A DNA stretch of 37,076 bases from Pseudomonadota bacterium (lineage in GTDB: Bacteria; Campylobacterota; Campylobacteria; Campylobacterales; Campylobacteraceae), in NCBI GenBank assembly GCA_002746565.1, contig PDPI01000009.1, forward strand, positions 1 to 37,076. Direction: 5' to 3'. Position numbers and translations under genes: made by a program. Below, piece by piece: positions 26,447 through 34,162 of the stretch. The notes beneath the pieces were generated by a model. It saw only the letters and a program-made list of their open reading frames with translations, ran no database searches and was not told the origin of the DNA. The first letter of the stretch is position 1. Each line of letters starts with the position of its first letter.

Positions 26447-26797
26447 TTAGGAATTTAAAATTTTATTTATAATTTCTTTGAAATTTACAAATTTATATCT
26501 TATAATCTCTTCTATGATCTCATCATCGGTGCTATCATAGTCGTGGGCTATATAATTTCTAAGGGCATTAATTCCTTTTAAATCTTCGTTTGTAAAATTT
26601 TCCAATATTTTAAATTCATTATCATCTTTTAGTTTTGAAAATTGTTCGGCAATTCGGATAATGTTCATTCGTATGGCGGGTTTTAATATTTTATTTTCTA
26701 TGGCAGCAGTTATTTTAATATCATTTTGTGCAAGGATGAAATCTATATTTTCTATGCACTCTAGGATTTTTTTAAGCCTGTTTATAGCTTTAGACAC
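26447..26797 (-). CDS. hepT: HepT-like HEPN RNase toxin
   Basis: The 116-residue all-helical protein has the HEPN active-site motif R-x4-H-x-Y as RNYIAHDY (Arg80, His85, Tyr87), followed by acidic residues, as in HepT toxins. Such proteins cut RNA or tRNA when free and are silenced by the partner nucleotidyltransferase MntA, which adds AMP to the conserved Tyr. The toxin gene overlaps the end of mntA by 8 nt, in the antitoxin-first order of this family. All motif residues are intact, so the toxin is probably functional. The pair lies beside ahpC, at a site where C. jejuni, from memory, has flhB-motB-motA. Confidence 0.85.
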   Translation of the reverse strand: MSKAINRLKKILECIENIDFILAQNDIKITAAIENKILKPAIRMNIIRIAEQFSKLKDDNEFKILENFTNEDLKGINALRNYIAHDYDSTDDEIIEEIIRYKFVNFKEIINKILNS

Positions 26798-27104
26798 GAA
26801 TTAATCCTTTGAAGATTTTTGTATTTTTATTGGCTACAAAATCTATATTTTTTTTAAATGTATTTTTGAGTTCTTCTTTTATGCTTTCAATTCTTAAAAG
26901 TTTGGCAAATCCATTGTGGTAGTTTTTTGAAAGGATTTCATGATGTAGCTTGTAGGCTATGTCAATATCACTAAAAGTCCTTTGTTCATCCTTTGCATAG
27001 CTTCCAAAAAGCCCTATTATCTCAATTCCTTCTTTCAGATATATTGGCTTTAATTGTTTTAGTTTGGTTAGAATTTCCTCTTTGCTTGGTAAATTTTTTG
27101 GCAA
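26790..27104 (-). CDS. mntA: MntA-like nucleotidyltransferase antitoxin
   Basis: This 104-residue minimal nucleotidyltransferase has the signature G-S-x10-D-x-D, visible as GLFGSYAKDEQRTFSDIDIA (Gly34, Ser35, Asp46, Asp48). MntA proteins use ATP to AMPylate the Tyr in the HepT active site, switching the toxin off. Its ATG lies after GGGGCAAG, a usable ribosome site, and its 3' end overlaps hepT by 8 nt. The third catalytic carboxylate, usually a further Asp, is probably Asp85 in KKNIDFVANK. Complete, not truncated. Confidence 0.85.
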   Translation of the reverse strand: MPKNLPSKEEILTKLKQLKPIYLKEGIEIIGLFGSYAKDEQRTFSDIDIAYKLHHEILSKNYHNGFAKLLRIESIKEELKNTFKKNIDFVANKNTKIFKGLIRV

Positions 27105-27151
27105 TCTTGCCCCTTAAAATTACTTTTAAAAAATGCACAAATTATCAAACC

Positions 27152-27183
27152 TGCCTTTACATGCAAGAGCACATGTAAAGGCA
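27152..27183 (-). terminator. ahpC terminator hairpin
   Basis: TGCCTTTACATG (27152-27163) and CATGTAAAGGCA (27172-27183) form a perfect 12-bp stem with an 8-nt loop, 6 nt beyond the ahpC stop on the minus strand. The tail read from the minus strand (GGTTTGATAATTTG) is only moderately T-rich. Confidence 0.7.
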
Positions 27184-27189
27184 TAGTTA

Positions 27190-27786
27190 TTATAAATCTT
27201 TTTCGTGATTTGCTAGGTAATTGGCTACGCCCTCAGTGCTAGCTTTCATGCCCTCATCGCCTTTGCTCCATCCAGCTGGGCAAACTTCGCCGTGCTCATT
27301 GGTAAAAAGCATAGTGTCAACCATTCTTAGCATTTCATCTATGTTACGTCCTAGTGGTAGGTCATTGATAACTGCATGTCTAACTGTTCCATCTTTGTCT
27401 ATCAAAAATGAGCCCCTTAAAGCCACAGAATTACCAAAAAGTACGTCAAAATCCCTTGAGATGTCTTTGGTTAGATCCGCAACCAATGGAAATCTAACTT
27501 GTCCGATTCCGCCTTGGTTTACAGGGGTATTTTTCCATGCAAAGTGGGAAAATTGCGAGTCGATTGAAACGCCTATTACGTTGATGCCTCTGCTTGTAAA
27601 TTCTTCCAATCTTTTATCAAATGCTATGATCTCAGATGGGCATACAAAGGTAAAATCCAATGGGTAGAAAAATACAACCGCTCCTTTTTCTCCCAAATTC
27701 TTATAAAGATTAAAATCTTCAACTATTTCGTTGTTTCCTAGTACAGCAGTTGCCGTAAAGTCAGGTGCTTTGTTTGTTACAAGCAT
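27190..27786 (-). CDS. ahpC: 2-Cys peroxiredoxin (AhpC/TSA family)
   Basis: The 198-residue peroxiredoxin reduces hydrogen peroxide and organic hydroperoxides, protecting this probably microaerophilic cell. The peroxidatic Cys49 is in LDFTFVCPSE and the resolving Cys169 is in GEVCPAGW near the C-terminus, so it is a typical 2-Cys type. GGVGQVRFP-like segments (GGIGQVRFP) are those of bacterial sensitive peroxiredoxins. The ATG follows AGGAGA. It diverges from fdxA; an intergenic element and two Fur-box-like sites lie between. Iron and peroxide control, through Fur or PerR, is expected for this family in Campylobacter, but no clear PerR box was found. Confidence 0.95.
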   Translation of the reverse strand: MLVTNKAPDFTATAVLGNNEIVEDFNLYKNLGEKGAVVFFYPLDFTFVCPSEIIAFDKRLEEFTSRGINVIGVSIDSQFSHFAWKNTPVNQGGIGQVRFPLVADLTKDISRDFDVLFGNSVALRGSFLIDKDGTVRHAVINDLPLGRNIDEMLRMVDTMLFTNEHGEVCPAGWSKGDEGMKASTEGVANYLANHEKDL

Positions 27787-27861
27787 GTCTTCTCCTAATG
27801 TAAATTTATTTATGACAAAACTATATCATTTTTATATAAAAACTGGGTTAAAAAGAGCTAA

Positions 27862-27985
27862 GGCACTGACTAAATAGAAATTTAGTAAGTGCCGAAAACG
27901 GATTGCTGAAAACGGAAAACAGATAACTAGTAAAGTAAGCATTTTTACAAAATGCCATTTATTTTTATGTCATTTCGTCGGTGCC
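27862..27985 (-). repeat. Intergenic element copy 4, most complete
   Basis: At 124 bp this is the fullest copy. On the minus strand it starts GGCACCGACGAAATGACATA, runs through AATAAATGGCATTTTG, TTATCTGTTTTCCG and CAATCCG, and ends with the hairpin GGCACTTACTAAAT, TTCT loop, ATTTAGTCAGTGCC. Both termini are preserved as inverted repeats, GGCACCGAC and GTCAGTGCC. No obvious target duplication flanks it. It occupies the divergent promoter region of ahpC and fdxA. Confidence 0.9.
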
Positions 27986-28002
27986 AGTATTAGCTTGAAA
28001 AA

Positions 28003-28040
28003 TTTCATTATCAATTTGCTATTTTTAATGATAATTAAAA
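28003..28040. promoter_or_regulatory. Fur-box-like sites before fdxA
   Basis: TTTCATTATCAATT (28003-28016) and TTAATGATAATTAAAA (28025-28040) both contain the ATTATC/GATAAT hexamers of the Fur consensus. The second overlaps the expected -35 position of a promoter with -10 TATAGT at 28052-28057. This fits iron-dependent control of the ferredoxin, as reported for Campylobacter fdxA. Confidence 0.45.
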
Positions 28041-28086
28041 GATTTTAATGTTATAGTGCTAATCCAAATCAAAAAAAGGAGATAAA

Positions 28087-28371
28087 ATGTCAGTAAAAAT
28101 TACAGATACCTGTATTAGCTGTGGGGCATGTATAGATGAATGTCCTGTGGAGGCGATAGTTGATGATGAAGAAAATCCAACGGGAGAAGATACTTATTAT
28201 GTATTTGCAGATAAGTGTGTTGAATGTGTAGATCATCATGATGAACCAGCCTGTGCTAGCGCTTGTCCAACCGATGGATGTATAGTTTGGGATACCCCTT
28301 ATGATGGGCAACCAAGTCGTGCAGAAATCGGTGCTAATCTAAGAGATGGCACTGTTGCTTGTGTAGAGTAA
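28087..28371 (+). CDS. fdxA: Ferredoxin, 2[4Fe-4S], FdxA type
   Basis: The 94-residue protein carries two tetranuclear cluster motifs. One is ISCGACIDECPVEAI near residue 11. The other is CVECVDHHDEPACASACPTDGCI near residue 45, with the extended spacing of the Allochromatium-type bacterial ferredoxins. It acts as a low-potential electron carrier in the cytoplasm. AAAAAAGGAGA is the ribosome site. It diverges from ahpC and is followed by a strong hairpin before ndk. The Fur-like sites upstream suggest iron control. No other activity is likely at this size. Confidence 0.95.
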   Translation: MSVKITDTCISCGACIDECPVEAIVDDEENPTGEDTYYVFADKCVECVDHHDEPACASACPTDGCIVWDTPYDGQPSRAEIGANLRDGTVACVE

Positions 28372-28375
28372 AATG

Positions 28376-28437
28376 GTGATTGGTGGTTAGGGATTTGTGG
28401 TTTGTGGTTATCTTATGAGCCACCCACCACCAATCAC
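28376..28437 (+). terminator. Long hairpin after fdxA
   Basis: GTGATTGGTGGT (28376-28387) pairs perfectly with ACCACCAATCAC (28426-28437) over a 38-nt loop. GGTTAGGG (28385-28392) could instead pair with CCCTAACC (28446-28453), just before a long T-rich run. The two pairings share bases, so only one can form fully. It probably ends fdxA transcription before the ndk promoter (TATAAT at 28478-28483). Confidence 0.55.
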
Positions 28438-28517
28438 TAAATTCCCCCTAACCCTTTATTTTTTTTATTTTTTTTGGTATAATCCTAGGCTTATTATTTT
28501 TTAGGAGAATTAATTTA

Positions 28518-28931
28518 ATGGAACAAACATTATCTATTATAAAGCCAGATGCCGTAGGCAAGGGAGTTATAGGAAAGATCGTTGATAGATTTGAATCAAA
28601 TGGACTAAGAATTGCAGGTATGAGAAAACTTCAATTAAGCAGTGAAGATGCCTCTGCTTTTTATGCGGTTCACAAAGAAAGACCTTTTTTCCCTGATCTA
28701 ATTGACTTCATGACAAGTGGTCCTGTTGTGGTTATGGTTTTAGAGGGCGAAAATGCAGTGGCTAAAAATCGTGAACTTATGGGAGCGACAAATCCACAAG
28801 AAGCAGATCCTGGAACAATTAGGGCTGATTTTGCACAAAATATAGATGCAAACGCAGTCCATGGAAGTGATAGCTTGGAAAATGCTAAAATCGAAATAGA
28901 CTTTTTCTTTGCAAAAAGAGATATTTGCTAA
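28518..28931 (+). CDS. ndk: Nucleoside diphosphate kinase
   Basis: Ndk balances nucleoside triphosphates by moving the gamma phosphate through a phospho-histidine. The 137-residue protein is the usual bacterial size. It shows [13 protein letters not shown] at the start, and His115 in [13 protein letters not shown] is the phosphorylated histidine. TAGGAGAAT is the ribosome site and TATAAT at 28478 its likely -10 box. It begins the run ndk-DUF177-rpmF-plsX-fabH, with 4 nt to the next gene, the order I remember from C. jejuni. Confidence 0.97.
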   Translation: MEQTLSIIKPDAVGKGVIGKIVDRFESNGLRIAGMRKLQLSSEDASAFYAVHKERPFFPDLIDFMTSGPVVVMVLEGENAVAKNRELMGATNPQEADPGTIRADFAQNIDANAVHGSDSLENAKIEIDFFFAKRDIC

Positions 28932-28935
28932 TTAA

Positions 28936-29289
28936 ATGAAAAAAAGTTTTCACGCATCTAAAGCGGGTTTTGATATTTGCTTGGAAAAAGATGGTGTGAA
29001 TTTTTTTGCAAAAACGCAGAAAATAAGCGACAAAATAGCCAAGATAAAAGGTAAAATTGCAGGCAAGACTCTCCACACATGCGATAGATGTGGAGATGAA
29101 TTTATTTTAAATCTTGATGAGAATGTGGAAGTTTTGGCGAGTGATGGGCTATTTGAGGGCTTAGAAAAAGAAAAATTAGATAATATAATTGAATTTTTTG
29201 ATGGCTTTATAGATTTCGATGAAATTTTTGTTAGTGAACTTGAAGCCATTAAAAGTGATTATTTTTATTGTAAAAAATGTACAAATTAA
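28936..29289 (+). CDS. DUF177/YceD family protein
   Basis: This 117-residue protein sits directly before rpmF, the near-universal location of YceD/DUF177 family members. It contains a Cys pair in HTCDRCGDEF and another in YCKKC at the C-terminus, probably a zinc site. An acidic stretch DFDEIFVSELE lies between them. Relatives are linked to 23S rRNA handling and ribosome assembly, but this member's biochemical role is unknown. Its ATG follows the ndk stop by 4 nt and has no strong ribosome site, which suggests coupling to ndk. The call rests mainly on position and the Cys pattern. Confidence 0.8.
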   Translation: MKKSFHASKAGFDICLEKDGVNFFAKTQKISDKIAKIKGKIAGKTLHTCDRCGDEFILNLDENVEVLASDGLFEGLEKEKLDNIIEFFDGFIDFDEIFVSELEAIKSDYFYCKKCTN

Positions 29290-29301
29290 AAGGAGAATAA
29301 A

Positions 29302-29454
29302 ATGGCAGTACCAAAGAGAAGAGTTAGTAAAACTCAGGGATTAAAAAGAAGAACACATTATAAGGTAACTTTAGCAAAACCAGTTAAAGATAAGGATGGT
29401 TCATGGAAAATGCCCCATAAAGTCAATACCATAACAGGCGAATACAAAAACTAA
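29302..29454 (+). CDS. rpmF: 50S ribosomal protein L32
   Basis: This 50-residue protein begins [20 protein letters not shown], the unmistakable L32 start, and ends GEYKN. It has no zinc Cys pair, so it is the Cys-less form. An AAAAGGAGAA ribosome site lies 4-8 nt upstream. The stop codon abuts the plsX start with no spacer. L32 sits near the peptidyl-transferase region of the large subunit. The rpmF-plsX-fabH grouping links ribosome and fatty-acid synthesis in many bacteria. Confidence 0.97.
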   Translation: MAVPKRRVSKTQGLKRRTHYKVTLAKPVKDKDGSWKMPHKVNTITGEYKN

Positions 29455-30441
29455 ATGATAACCATAGCCATAGATGCTATGGGTGGGGATTTTGGTTCCA
29501 CGCCCATAGTTGAGGGACTTTTACTTGCCCTAGAAGAGCTTAGATTTAAGGCTATTTTAGTTGGCGATGAGGATGTTTTAAGGGGTTTAGTTCCAAAAGA
29601 ATATAGTGAATTTGTTAGCTTTTTAGATGCAAAAGAAGTTTTTGGCATGGAAGAGACCGCCTCTTTAGCCCTAAAACGAAAAGAAACATCCATCTATAAG
29701 GCTGTTGATCTGGTTGCAAAAAAGGAAGCAGATGGGGTTGTTTCGGCTGGACATAGTGGGGCGACCATGGGGCTTTCTACCATCAAGATAGGAAGATTAA
29801 AGGGAGTTTCCAGACCTGCTATCGCTACTTTAATGCCCACTTGCACACCCAATCCAACCTTAGTTTTGGATGTTGGGGCAAATGTGGATTGTAAGGCTGA
29901 AAATCTTTTTGAATTTGCCATAATGGGCGAAAGCTATGCCAAAGATGTTTTGAAAAATAAAAATCCAAGAATAGGTCTTTTATCCAACGGCGAAGAAGAA
30001 AGCAAGGGTAATGAAACCAACAAGGAAGCTTTCAAAATGCTAAAAAAACTTGATAGTTTTGTTGGAAATATCGAGGGAAATAATATTTTCGATGGAAGCG
30101 TTGATGTGGTTATTTGCGATGGATTTACAGGAAACATCCTGCTAAAAACCAGTGAGGGCGTGGCAGATAGTATCTCAAAGATCATCAAACAAAACGTAAA
30201 GCAGTCTCCAACTGCAATTGTTGGCTCTATCCTCATGAAAAAGGTTTTTAAGATCCTAAAAACCCAAGTCGATTATGCTGAATACGGCGGTGCACCTTTG
30301 ATAGGCGTGAATGGATGTGCTATTGTAAGCCATGGAAAAAGCAACTCAAAAGCCATCAAAAATGCCATTTTTCAAGCCATTAACTTTGCAAACTCAAAAA
30401 CAAACGAAGACATAGTTGCTCAATTAGCAAGGTTCAAATAA
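29455..30441 (+). CDS. plsX: Phosphate acyltransferase PlsX
   Basis: PlsX turns acyl-ACP into acyl-phosphate for glycerophospholipid synthesis. The 328-residue protein starts [14 protein letters not shown], the family hallmark, and continues with [41 protein letters not shown] and [15 protein letters not shown]. The ATG directly follows the rpmF stop. fabH follows after 6 nt. It acts peripherally at the inner membrane. It has all family landmarks and normal length. Confidence 0.97.
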   Translation: MITIAIDAMGGDFGSTPIVEGLLLALEELRFKAILVGDEDVLRGLVPKEYSEFVSFLDAKEVFGMEETASLALKRKETSIYKAVDLVAKKEADGVVSAGHSGATMGLSTIKIGRLKGVSRPAIATLMPTCTPNPTLVLDVGANVDCKAENLFEFAIMGESYAKDVLKNKNPRIGLLSNGEEESKGNETNKEAFKMLKKLDSFVGNIEGNNIFDGSVDVVICDGFTGNILLKTSEGVADSISKIIKQNVKQSPTAIVGSILMKKVFKILKTQVDYAEYGGAPLIGVNGCAIVSHGKSNSKAIKNAIFQAINFANSKTNEDIVAQLARFK

Positions 30442-30447
30442 TCTCAC

Positions 30448-31443
30448 ATGTACGCTAGTTTAAAGTCAATCGGAGCCTACGCACCAGAGAAAATTTTAAG
30501 TAATCATGATCTTGAAAAAATGGTCGATACAAGCGATGAATGGATAGTTCAGCGCACAGGCATCAAAGAGCGACGCATTGCCTCAAAAGACCAAGCTGCG
30601 AGTGATCTTGGAGTTGAGGCAGCACAAATTGCTTTGCAAAGGGCAAATCTAGATGCAAAAGATATAGATGCGGTTATTTGTGCGACTTTAAGTCCAGATT
30701 ATCTAACCATGCCCTCAACTGCGGCTGTTATCTCCCACAAACTTGGGATCCATGGAAAGGCGGCATTTGATATTAGTGCAGCTTGTAGTGGCTTTGTTTA
30801 TTTGCTAAATCTAGCAAAACCCCTCATAGAAGCTGACACTTACAAAAATGTTTTGATAGTTGGAGCAGAAAAAACCAGCGCCTTTGTTGATTATACAGAT
30901 AGGGGAACTTGCATACTTTTTGGAGATGGGGCAGGAGCCTGTATCATAGGGCAAACCAAAGATAAAAACAAATCCATTTTGAGTGTGCAAACAGGAGCAG
31001 ACGGCAGATACGCAGACTTACTTATAACCCCAGGATGTGGTTCAGAAAATCCATGCTCAAAAGAGGTTTTAGATCAAAAATTAAACTTCATGAAAATGTC
31101 AGGCAACGAAGTGTTTAAAATCGCTGTAAAAACTTTAACTCAAGATGTTATAGATATTTTAGAAAAAAACAATATCAAACCAAATGAAGTGGATCATTTC
31201 ATCCCCCACCAGGCAAATCTGCGCATTATAGAAGCCGTAAGGGCTAAGCTAGATTTCCCAATAGAAAAAACCATTTTCACCATACAAAAATACGGCAACA
31301 CCTCAGCTGCATCCATCCCTATGGCGATAAATGAAGCCTATGAGCAAGGACGCATAAAACCAGGCGATCTAATGCTCCTAGATACCTTCGGCGGAGGCTT
31401 TACATGGGGAAGTGCTTTGCTTAGGTTTGGTGGAGAGAAATAA
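30448..31443 (+). CDS. fabH: Beta-ketoacyl-ACP synthase III
   Basis: FabH condenses acetyl-CoA with malonyl-ACP to start fatty-acid synthesis. The 331-residue thiolase-fold enzyme has the catalytic Cys113 in [13 protein letters not shown], His in [10 protein letters not shown] and Asn in KYGNTSAAS, completing the Cys-His-Asn triad. The N-terminal [14 protein letters not shown] is also typical. It is the last gene of the run that begins with ndk. Downstream lies a 339-nt space with a decayed intergenic element and a possible very short ORF. Confidence 0.97.
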   Translation: MYASLKSIGAYAPEKILSNHDLEKMVDTSDEWIVQRTGIKERRIASKDQAASDLGVEAAQIALQRANLDAKDIDAVICATLSPDYLTMPSTAAVISHKLGIHGKAAFDISAACSGFVYLLNLAKPLIEADTYKNVLIVGAEKTSAFVDYTDRGTCILFGDGAGACIIGQTKDKNKSILSVQTGADGRYADLLITPGCGSENPCSKEVLDQKLNFMKMSGNEVFKIAVKTLTQDVIDILEKNNIKPNEVDHFIPHQANLRIIEAVRAKLDFPIEKTIFTIQKYGNTSAASIPMAINEAYEQGRIKPGDLMLLDTFGGGFTWGSALLRFGGEK

Positions 31444-31444
31444 A

Positions 31445-31505
31445 GCTGAAAATTGATTGTGGACAACCAAAAGCAGATAGCAAGTATGGTAAGTATTTTT
31501 TTTAG
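31445..31505 (-). repeat. Decayed intergenic element copy 5
   Basis: On the minus strand AAAAAATACTTACCATACTT, GCTATCTGCTTTT and a downstream TTTTCAGC align with AAAAAATGCTTACTTTACTA, GTTATCTGTTTTC and TTTTCGGC of the intact copies. Both termini and the hairpins are gone. The rest of the 31444-31782 space is AT-rich with no other clear feature apart from a possible 26-codon ORF. Confidence 0.55.
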
Positions 31506-31690
31506 ATCTAATTTGTTTTATATTATTTCATAAGTGTTAGCTTAATATATTTAGTTCTTTTTTAGTTTCATTTTCTCAAAATTTGCAAAATAATCCCATG
31601 CAAAAATATAACTCTATAAAATCTTATCAATTGCTGTATTATTTATCAAAATCTCACTAATTTTTCTACGACCATTAAAACGGAGAAAAT

Positions 31691-31771
31691 ATGAAGAATT
31701 GTTGCATAATATGTTCAAGAGTAAATTTAAGAAAGGGGTTTGCTGGTCTAGAGCCTAGCGAATACCAATGA
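31691..31771 (+). CDS. Possible 26-residue Cys-rich small ORF
   Basis: ATG at 31691 follows CGGAG by 5 nt and opens a 26-codon frame beginning MKNCCIICSRVNLRKGFAG and ending with TGA. Three Cys lie in the first eight residues. It lies between the fabH and glnS 3' ends, which leaves it as the only thing with a ribosome site here. There is no homology recollection and no promoter I can call, so it may be chance or the tip of a lost gene. Confidence 0.25.
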   Translation: MKNCCIICSRVNLRKGFAGLEPSEYQ

Positions 31772-31782
31772 ATTTATATTTA

Positions 31783-34020
31783 TTATTTTAGTTCTTTACT
31801 TACTAACTCTTGCACCATTCTAGGGTTTGCCTTTCCCTTACTAGTTTTCAAAACTTGTCCTACGAAAAAGCCCTTCAATTTTTCATTTCCACTTTTAAAT
31901 TCTTCCACCTTGCCAGGGTTAGCATCCATAACTTCCTTGATGAAACCACTTATAATTCTAGGATCGCTAATTTGCATTAAGCCTTTTTGTTCTACGATTT
32001 GTTTGGGATTTTGAGAGGTTTTGCACATTTGCTCAAAAACTTCTTTGGCGATTTTTGATGAGATTAATTCATTAGAAATAAGGTTGGAAAGTTCGGCTAT
32101 ATTAGATGCGGAAAAATTTGTCTCTTGGGAGCTTTTTAACTTTTTTGCCACATCATTTGCCACTAGGTTTGCTAAGGTTTTTGGGTTTTTAGCCCCGCTT
32201 AATGCCTTGCCAAAAAAATCTGACAATTGTCCATCGCGAGCTAAGATATTTGCCACCTCCTCGTTTAGATCTAGCTTGTTTAGGTATTTTTCATACAAGC
32301 TTTTTTGGTTTTCATTCATGGGGGCAACTTCGCCGTGTATTATTTCTTTTTTGGGTTCTGATTTTGGTTTAGCTTTTTGGGGTTTTTTTGCCCATCCATC
32401 TTTAAGTCCGACTATTTTATTAAAAACAGGTTTTTCATCTTTGTAATCAACTGGGTCTTTGAAAAAATATCCTTGCCTCTCAAACTGAAATCTATTGTGG
32501 GTTTTGTCATTTATCGTGGCAGGTTCAACAAAGGCTTCTTTTATGATTTTTAGTGAATTTGGGTTTAGATCTTCCAAGCCCTCTGGATTTTCGCTTAGGT
32601 ACAATCTATCGTAAAGCCGAATTTCAGCTTTTTTGGCGTGTTTTGCACTTACCCATTGGATGGCGGATTTTACTTTTATGCCACTAGTATCAGCCCCGCT
32701 TTTTGAGTTTGGATGATATTTTGCTTTTATTTCTATTATTTTGCCATTTTTATCTTTGATGATTTCTTGACAAGTTATGATGTAGCCATGCTTTAATCTT
32801 ACACTTTGGGTTGGTGTAAGCCTAAAATATCCCTTTGGCGGATTTTCGCAAAAATCATCCCTTTCTATGTAAATGGTCTCTGAAAATGGCAACTTTCTGC
32901 TCCCTTTTTTTGCCACATCTTTAGGATAATAATCCGCATCTAACTCTTCGCTTCCCCCATAGTTGCTAATGGTAATTTTCAAGGGTTCAAGCACAGCCAT
33001 AACTCTGGGTGCTTTTTGGTTTAGATCATCTCTTATGCAAAATTCAAGCTGGCTTATATCCACTAAAGAATTTGCCTTAGCTATGCCGATTTGTTCGCAA
33101 AAGTTTAAAATTGATTGTGGGGTATAGCCTCTGCGTCTTAGTCCTGCTATGGTTGGAAGTCTAGGGTCATCCCAGCCATTTACTCTTTTTCCATTTACAA
33201 GTTCAAGTAGCTTTCTTTTGCTCATAATGGTGTAATTTATATTTAGTCTTGCAAATTCGTACTGATAAGGGCGTGGGGGTGTTAGATCTAGAGTGTCTAA
33301 AATCCAGTCGTAAATTTCCCTATTGTTTTCAAATTCAAGGGTGCAAATGGAGTGGCTAATACCCTCGATATAATCGCTCAAACAATGGGCAAAATCATAC
33401 ATAGGATAAATGCACCATTTATCTCCTGTGCGGTGGTGTGAAGCGTTGCGAATGCGGTATAAAAGCGGGTCTCGCATTTTCATGTTAGATGCACTCATGT
33501 CGATTTTGGCTCGTAAGACATGCTCTGCGTCTTTAAACTCACCATTTTTCATTTTTTCAAAAAGTTCAAGATTTTCTTCAACACTTCTTGAGGCAAATTT
33601 ACTTCTTTTTCCAGCTTGTGTTATGGTGCCTCGGTATTCTCGCATTTGCTCTTCATCCAAGCTATCCACGTAGGCTTTGCCCATTTTTATAAGTTCAATT
33701 GCATAAGCGTAAAGTTTGTCAAAATAATCCGAAGTAAAACGCACCCTCTCATGCCACTTAAATCCAAGCCACTCTACTGCATCTTTTAGGGCTTCAACAT
33801 ACTTTGTATCTTCGGTTGTTGGGTTTGTATCGTCCATTCTTAGGTTGCAAAAGCCATTAAAATCCTTTGCTATGCCAAAATTTATATATATGCTTTTTGC
33901 ATGTCCGATATGTGGATATCCGTTTGGTTCTGGGGGAAATCTAGTTATGATTTTTTCGTATTTTTTATTTTTTAGATCTTGCTCTATGATGGTTCTTAGA
34001 AAATCTTTGCTTTTGTTCAT
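31783..34020 (-). CDS. glnS: Glutaminyl-tRNA synthetase with C-terminal YqeY/GatB-like domain
   Basis: The 745-residue class I synthetase charges tRNA-Gln directly. PPEPNGYPHIGHAKS contains HIGH, and IMSKRKLLELV is the KMSKS equivalent; LRMDDTNPTTED is typical of GlnRS and GluRS. The catalytic core spans roughly 1-330 and the beta-barrel anticodon domains run to about 545. A Lys/Pro-rich linker (KKPQKAKPKSEPKK) leads to a helical tail of about 180 residues like YqeY and the GatB C-terminus, as in the Deinococcus enzyme. Campylobacterota usually lack GlnRS and make Gln-tRNA with GluRS2 plus GatCAB, so this gene is unusual here and probably acquired. It follows the metal-binding protein gene on the minus strand. 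Confidence 0.92.
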   Translation of the reverse strand: MNKSKDFLRTIIEQDLKNKKYEKIITRFPPEPNGYPHIGHAKSIYINFGIAKDFNGFCNLRMDDTNPTTEDTKYVEALKDAVEWLGFKWHERVRFTSDYFDKLYAYAIELIKMGKAYVDSLDEEQMREYRGTITQAGKRSKFASRSVEENLELFEKMKNGEFKDAEHVLRAKIDMSASNMKMRDPLLYRIRNASHHRTGDKWCIYPMYDFAHCLSDYIEGISHSICTLEFENNREIYDWILDTLDLTPPRPYQYEFARLNINYTIMSKRKLLELVNGKRVNGWDDPRLPTIAGLRRRGYTPQSILNFCEQIGIAKANSLVDISQLEFCIRDDLNQKAPRVMAVLEPLKITISNYGGSEELDADYYPKDVAKKGSRKLPFSETIYIERDDFCENPPKGYFRLTPTQSVRLKHGYIITCQEIIKDKNGKIIEIKAKYHPNSKSGADTSGIKVKSAIQWVSAKHAKKAEIRLYDRLYLSENPEGLEDLNPNSLKIIKEAFVEPATINDKTHNRFQFERQGYFFKDPVDYKDEKPVFNKIVGLKDGWAKKPQKAKPKSEPKKEIIHGEVAPMNENQKSLYEKYLNKLDLNEEVANILARDGQLSDFFGKALSGAKNPKTLANLVANDVAKKLKSSQETNFSASNIAELSNLISNELISSKIAKEVFEQMCKTSQNPKQIVEQKGLMQISDPRIISGFIKEVMDANPGKVEEFKSGNEKLKGFFVGQVLKTSKGKANPRMVQELVSKELK

Positions 34021-34119
34021 AATTAACTCAACCTTTGAAATTTTTCTAGGGGAATTTTAGCTAAGATTAGCTTATAAAGAAAGATAAGGATTGAAAAATT
34101 TTTGGGTAAAGAATATTGT

Positions 34120-34154
34120 GCGATTTGCACCCAATTAGTTTAGATGCAAATCGC
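34120..34154 (-). terminator. Hairpin after the metal-binding protein gene
   Basis: GCGATTTGCA (34120-34129) and TGCAAATCGC (34145-34154) form a perfect 10-bp stem with a 15-nt loop, beginning 8 nt beyond the stop of the 34163-34441 gene. There is only a weak T run, so partial read-through into glnS is possible. Confidence 0.6.
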
Positions 34155-34162
34155 TTAAAATT

